Of a stretch of 7,536 nt of DNA, positions 5,898 through 7,536 are shown piece after piece (within the stretch, counting starts at the first letter, position 1; the number at the start of each line of letters is the position of its first letter). Where the stretch lies: contig DOUV01000042.1 of the NCBI GenBank assembly GCA_003520455.1, positions 1 through 7,536 of the forward strand, in the 5' to 3' direction. The position numbers and the translations under genes were made by a program. Below the pieces are notes generated by a model. The model was given only the letters and a program-made list of their open reading frames with translations. It was not told the DNA's origin and did no database searches. The DNA comes from Chloroflexota bacterium. GTDB lineage: Bacteria > Chloroflexota > Anaerolineae > Ardenticatenales > Ardenticatenaceae.

Positions 5898-5908
5898 AAG
5901 GAGAGGGA

Positions 5909-6406
5909 ATGGAACGGCTCTGGACTCCCTGGCGAATGGATTACATCATGGATCAAAAAGAGACCGGGTGCCCCTTTTGTCGCGCCTTCGTGGCGAACGA
6001 TGATGCCGGCCAATACATCGTCTACCGCGGCGAGCGAACCTTCGTGATCCTGAACCGCTACCCCTACAACAACGGCCATCTCATGATCATGCCCTACGCC
6101 CATGTCGGCGACTTGAGTGATCTGGACGAGACCACTCGCAACGAGATGATGGCCTTGCTCGACCTGAGCGTGCGAGCGCTGCGCGAAACCTCCCGCCCCC
6201 AGGGCTTCAACATGGGTCTCAACCTGGGCGAGGCCGCGGGGGCGGGCGTGACCGACCACCTGCACATGCACGTCGTACCTCGCTGGGGGGGCGACACCAA
6301 TTACATGACCGTGCTCAACGAAGTTCGCACCATCCCTGAGCTTCTTGACGAGACCTACCGCCGCCTCCAACCCGTGATGGCTCGCCTGGCGAAGGCGAGC
6401 CGTTGA
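5909..6406 (+). CDS. HIT-family hydrolase/phosphorylase, Ap4A phosphorylase-like
   Basis: A 165-residue histidine-triad protein. The triad DHLHMHVVPRW places His117, His119 and His121 in the H-x-H-x-H pattern, with His119 the expected nucleophile. The N-terminal RLWTPWRMDYI (3-13), the VILNRYPYNNGHLMIMPY block (46-63), GFNMGLNLGEAAGAG (99-113) and PRWGGDTNYMTVL (124-136) closely follow the mycobacterial Ap4A phosphorylase Rv2613c as I remember it. It probably cleaves diadenosine tetraphosphate or related dinucleotides in the cytosol. CPFC (21-24) suggests an added zinc site, as in GalT/HIT relatives. AAGGAG (5898-5903) five bases before ATG 5909 fixes the start. It is first of a pair with the channel gene 19 nt downstream. 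The family is sure; Ap4A specificity is inferred. Confidence 0.88.
   Translation: MERLWTPWRMDYIMDQKETGCPFCRAFVANDDAGQYIVYRGERTFVILNRYPYNNGHLMIMPYAHVGDLSDLDETTRNEMMALLDLSVRALRETSRPQGFNMGLNLGEAAGAGVTDHLHMHVVPRWGGDTNYMTVLNEVRTIPELLDETYRRLQPVMARLAKASR
6377..6403 (+). repeat. Hairpin at the 3' end of the HIT gene
   Basis: GGCTCGCC (6379-6386) and GGCGAGCC (6394-6401) form a perfect 8-bp stem with a 7-nt loop. It can extend by a U-G and an A-U pair to 6377/6403, just touching the stop codon at 6404. No T-run follows. It could slow ribosomes or protect the 3' end before the channel gene, or simply reflect the ALA/LYS/ARG-rich coding end. Confidence 0.4.
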
Positions 6407-6425
6407 GCCTGGGAGCCGACCGCCG

Positions 6426-7394
6426 ATGCGCAACATCTTGATCGCCCTCTTGCTGTTACTCACACTGCTCCTGGGCGGCACGGTCCTCGCACGTCAGATC
6501 GAGCATCTCTCAACCTTCGACGCGCTCTACTACACCGTCACCGTGCTCTCGACCGTCGGTTTCGGCGACATCACACCGAAGACCGGGGGTGGAAAATGGC
6601 TCTTCATTGGTCTGGCACTGGTCGGTCTGGCAACGTACGGCTACATCGTCAGCACGGTTGTCGGGACGGTGACGGAAGCGGCGGTGCGGCGTGAGGTGCT
6701 GGGACTCCGAGGGAGAAATCGGATGGAAAATCACTGTGTGCTCATCGGGTGGGACGGACTTGGCGAAGTCACGTACAACGAGTTGCACCAGAACGGGGTC
6801 GAGACGGTCGTCCTGGTGTCAGACGAGCTCCAGATGCGCGAACTGCGCCGGCATGAGATCGAGGCGCGCGTGGGCGACCCCCAGCGAATCGAGGATCTCT
6901 CCGATGCCGGCATTGCCGCCGCGCGCGCGGTCGTCTTCAACCTGCCGAACGAAACCGATAACCTCCTGGCCCTGCTCAAAGTCAAGCGGGTCAACCCCCG
7001 GATCCAGACTGTTGTCGTCAGCCGGCGGCGCGACATGGAGGGGGTCTATCAGCAGGCTGGGGCCGACCGGGTGGTCTACGTCGCCGACATCGGCGGCCGC
7101 CTGGTGGCCAGCACCGTCTTCGAGCCGGCCGTCGCGCGCGTGCTCCTCGACCTGGCCGAGGCCGCGACGGGATTGGACCTGGCACAAGTGACAGTTGACG
7201 AACAAGTCATGCTCCGCGGCCTCAAAAACCTCTCCTCCGACGGCTCCTGCGTCGCGGTCGCTATCGAGCGTGAGCGCGAACTCATCCCGTACCCCAACCC
7301 TGACACCCCCCTCCGCATCGGCGACACGCTCGTGCTGCTGGGTCCTTCCAACGAGACCCGGCGGGCCATCCAGACCCTCCGCGGAGCAGTCTAG
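6426..7394 (+). CDS. Two-TM potassium channel with RCK (TrkA-N/TrkA-C) domain, MthK-like
   Basis: A 322-residue membrane protein. TM1 is residues 3-22, the pore helix is about 29-42, the K+ selectivity filter is TVGFGD (43-48), and TM2 is about 58-82. A cytosolic RCK domain follows: TrkA-N from 102 (HCVLIGWDGLG), with GDPQRIEDL (150-158) and GARAV-like AARAV (165-169), and TrkA-C from about 250 to the end (GDTLVLLGPSNETRRAI). Order and length match MthK-type channels (MthK is 336 residues): four subunits form the pore and RCK domains build a gating ring. The nucleotide loop reads GWDGLG rather than a clear GxGxxG, and the three Ca2+ ligands known in MthK are absent (Asn172, Val198, Arg200), so the gating ligand is probably different. 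SD GGGAG (6411-6415) is 10 nt before ATG 6426. A second start at 6723 may yield a free RCK chain. Confidence 0.92.
   Translation: MRNILIALLLLLTLLLGGTVLARQIEHLSTFDALYYTVTVLSTVGFGDITPKTGGGKWLFIGLALVGLATYGYIVSTVVGTVTEAAVRREVLGLRGRNRMENHCVLIGWDGLGEVTYNELHQNGVETVVLVSDELQMRELRRHEIEARVGDPQRIEDLSDAGIAAARAVVFNLPNETDNLLALLKVKRVNPRIQTVVVSRRRDMEGVYQQAGADRVVYVADIGGRLVASTVFEPAVARVLLDLAEAATGLDLAQVTVDEQVMLRGLKNLSSDGSCVAVAIERERELIPYPNPDTPLRIGDTLVLLGPSNETRRAIQTLRGAV
6711..6725 (+). promoter_or_regulatory. Possible internal ribosome binding site and start for free RCK
   Basis: GGGAG (6711-6715) lies seven bases before an in-frame ATG (6723-6725, Met100), exactly at the junction between the membrane part and the RCK domain. 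The archaeal MthK gene is known to use an internal start at Met107 to supply extra soluble RCK subunits. The position matches well; use here is inferred. Confidence 0.4.
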
Positions 7395-7411
7395 CGGGTC
7401 GGGGAGGCCCG
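7395..7411 (+). terminator. Possible terminator hairpin after the channel gene
   Basis: CGGGTC (7395-7400) and GGCCCG (7406-7411) give a 6-bp stem with one G-T pair, right after the stop codon. The following GCCGTTCTCTC is only weakly T-rich, so efficiency is uncertain. Confidence 0.35.
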
Positions 7412-7449
7412 GCCGTTCTCTCGATTCCACCTTCTGTCGTCGTTCCTGC

Positions 7450-7459
7450 CGGACGTCCG
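7450..7459. repeat. Perfect 10-bp palindrome
   Basis: CGGACGTCCG is fully self-complementary and stands in the intergenic end of the window, about 55 bp after the channel gene. It could be an operator for whatever lies to the right, or chance in GC-rich DNA. Confidence 0.3.
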
Positions 7460-7487
7460 TGGCCTCCATACTGCTAGAGCGCCGGTT

Positions 7488-7519
7488 AAGGGGTCAGACT
7501 TCCGAAGTCTCGGAAGTCT
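7488..7519. repeat. GGGGTCAGAC-type inverted repeat at right edge
   Basis: After AAGGGGTC (7488-7495) comes AGACTTCCG (7496-7504), a 6-nt AAGTCT, then CGGAAGTCT (7511-7519). The 9-nt arms are exact complements. AGACTT can alternatively pair with the central AAGTCT, so two hairpins compete. The GGGGTCAGAC start resembles the palindromic REP-like repeats often found beside IS200/RAYT-type transposase genes in many bacteria. No transposase is in this window and the element may continue beyond 7536. Confidence 0.4.
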
Positions 7520-7536
7520 CCGATCATACGCCCCGG

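Noticed and set aside
5618..6481. Long minus-strand frame opposite the HIT gene
   Set aside because: Antisense to a strongly conserved HIT gene and crossing two intergenic regions; no recognisable product.
1..7536. tRNA, rRNA or CRISPR array
   Set aside because: Intergenic stretches show no cloverleaf with a TTCGA loop, no rRNA-like sequence and no regularly spaced repeats.

Overview
The window is GC-rich (I would guess 60-65 %; not counted). It carries seven complete protein genes, one partial gene at the left edge, and several structured non-coding stretches. Codon third positions are mostly G or C throughout, and no gene stands out as compositionally foreign. The protein flavours suggest a bacterium of the Chloroflexota, perhaps Thermomicrobia/Sphaerobacter-like, or a related high-GC lineage: a type 2 IPP isomerase, an Rv2613c-like HIT phosphorylase, an MthK-like channel, and a membrane protein with an actinobacterial/chloroflexal zinc-finger motif. 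This placement is inference from protein style only.

Layout. Minus strand, left side: a sigma70-like promoter (about 1471-1499) drives fni (type 2 isopentenyl-diphosphate isomerase, 328-1389). Its stop codon overlaps by ATGA the start of an unidentified gene that runs off the left edge. Next comes a gene-poor stretch (1471-1807) with several hairpins, a possible 24-codon ORF whose Shine-Dalgarno (SD) sequence is masked, and a strong terminator hairpin. That hairpin ends a minus-strand gene (1808-2557) resembling phage ERF/Rad52-type single-strand annealing proteins. A divergent control region (2558-2781) holds a promoter for each direction and a short palindrome.

Plus strand, right side: hisS (histidyl-tRNA synthetase), an NAD kinase gene and a TPR/zinc-finger/membrane protein gene form a tight operon with gaps of 9 and 0 nt. 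After a 226-nt gap with terminator-like hairpins come an Ap4A phosphorylase-like HIT gene and a two-TM potassium channel with an RCK domain (gap 19 nt). The last 142 nt hold a terminator-like hairpin, a 10-bp palindrome and, at the very edge, a GGGGTCAGAC-type inverted-repeat element cut by the window end.

The genes are mainly housekeeping: isoprenoid precursor supply, histidine charging, NADP synthesis, dinucleotide polyphosphate turnover and K+ transport. I see no evidence for a complete novel defence or mobile system. The items most worth a second look are the orphan annealing-type protein, the hisS leader with its register-shifting hairpin and no SD, the likely internal RCK start in the channel gene, and the structured stretch around 1554-1790.
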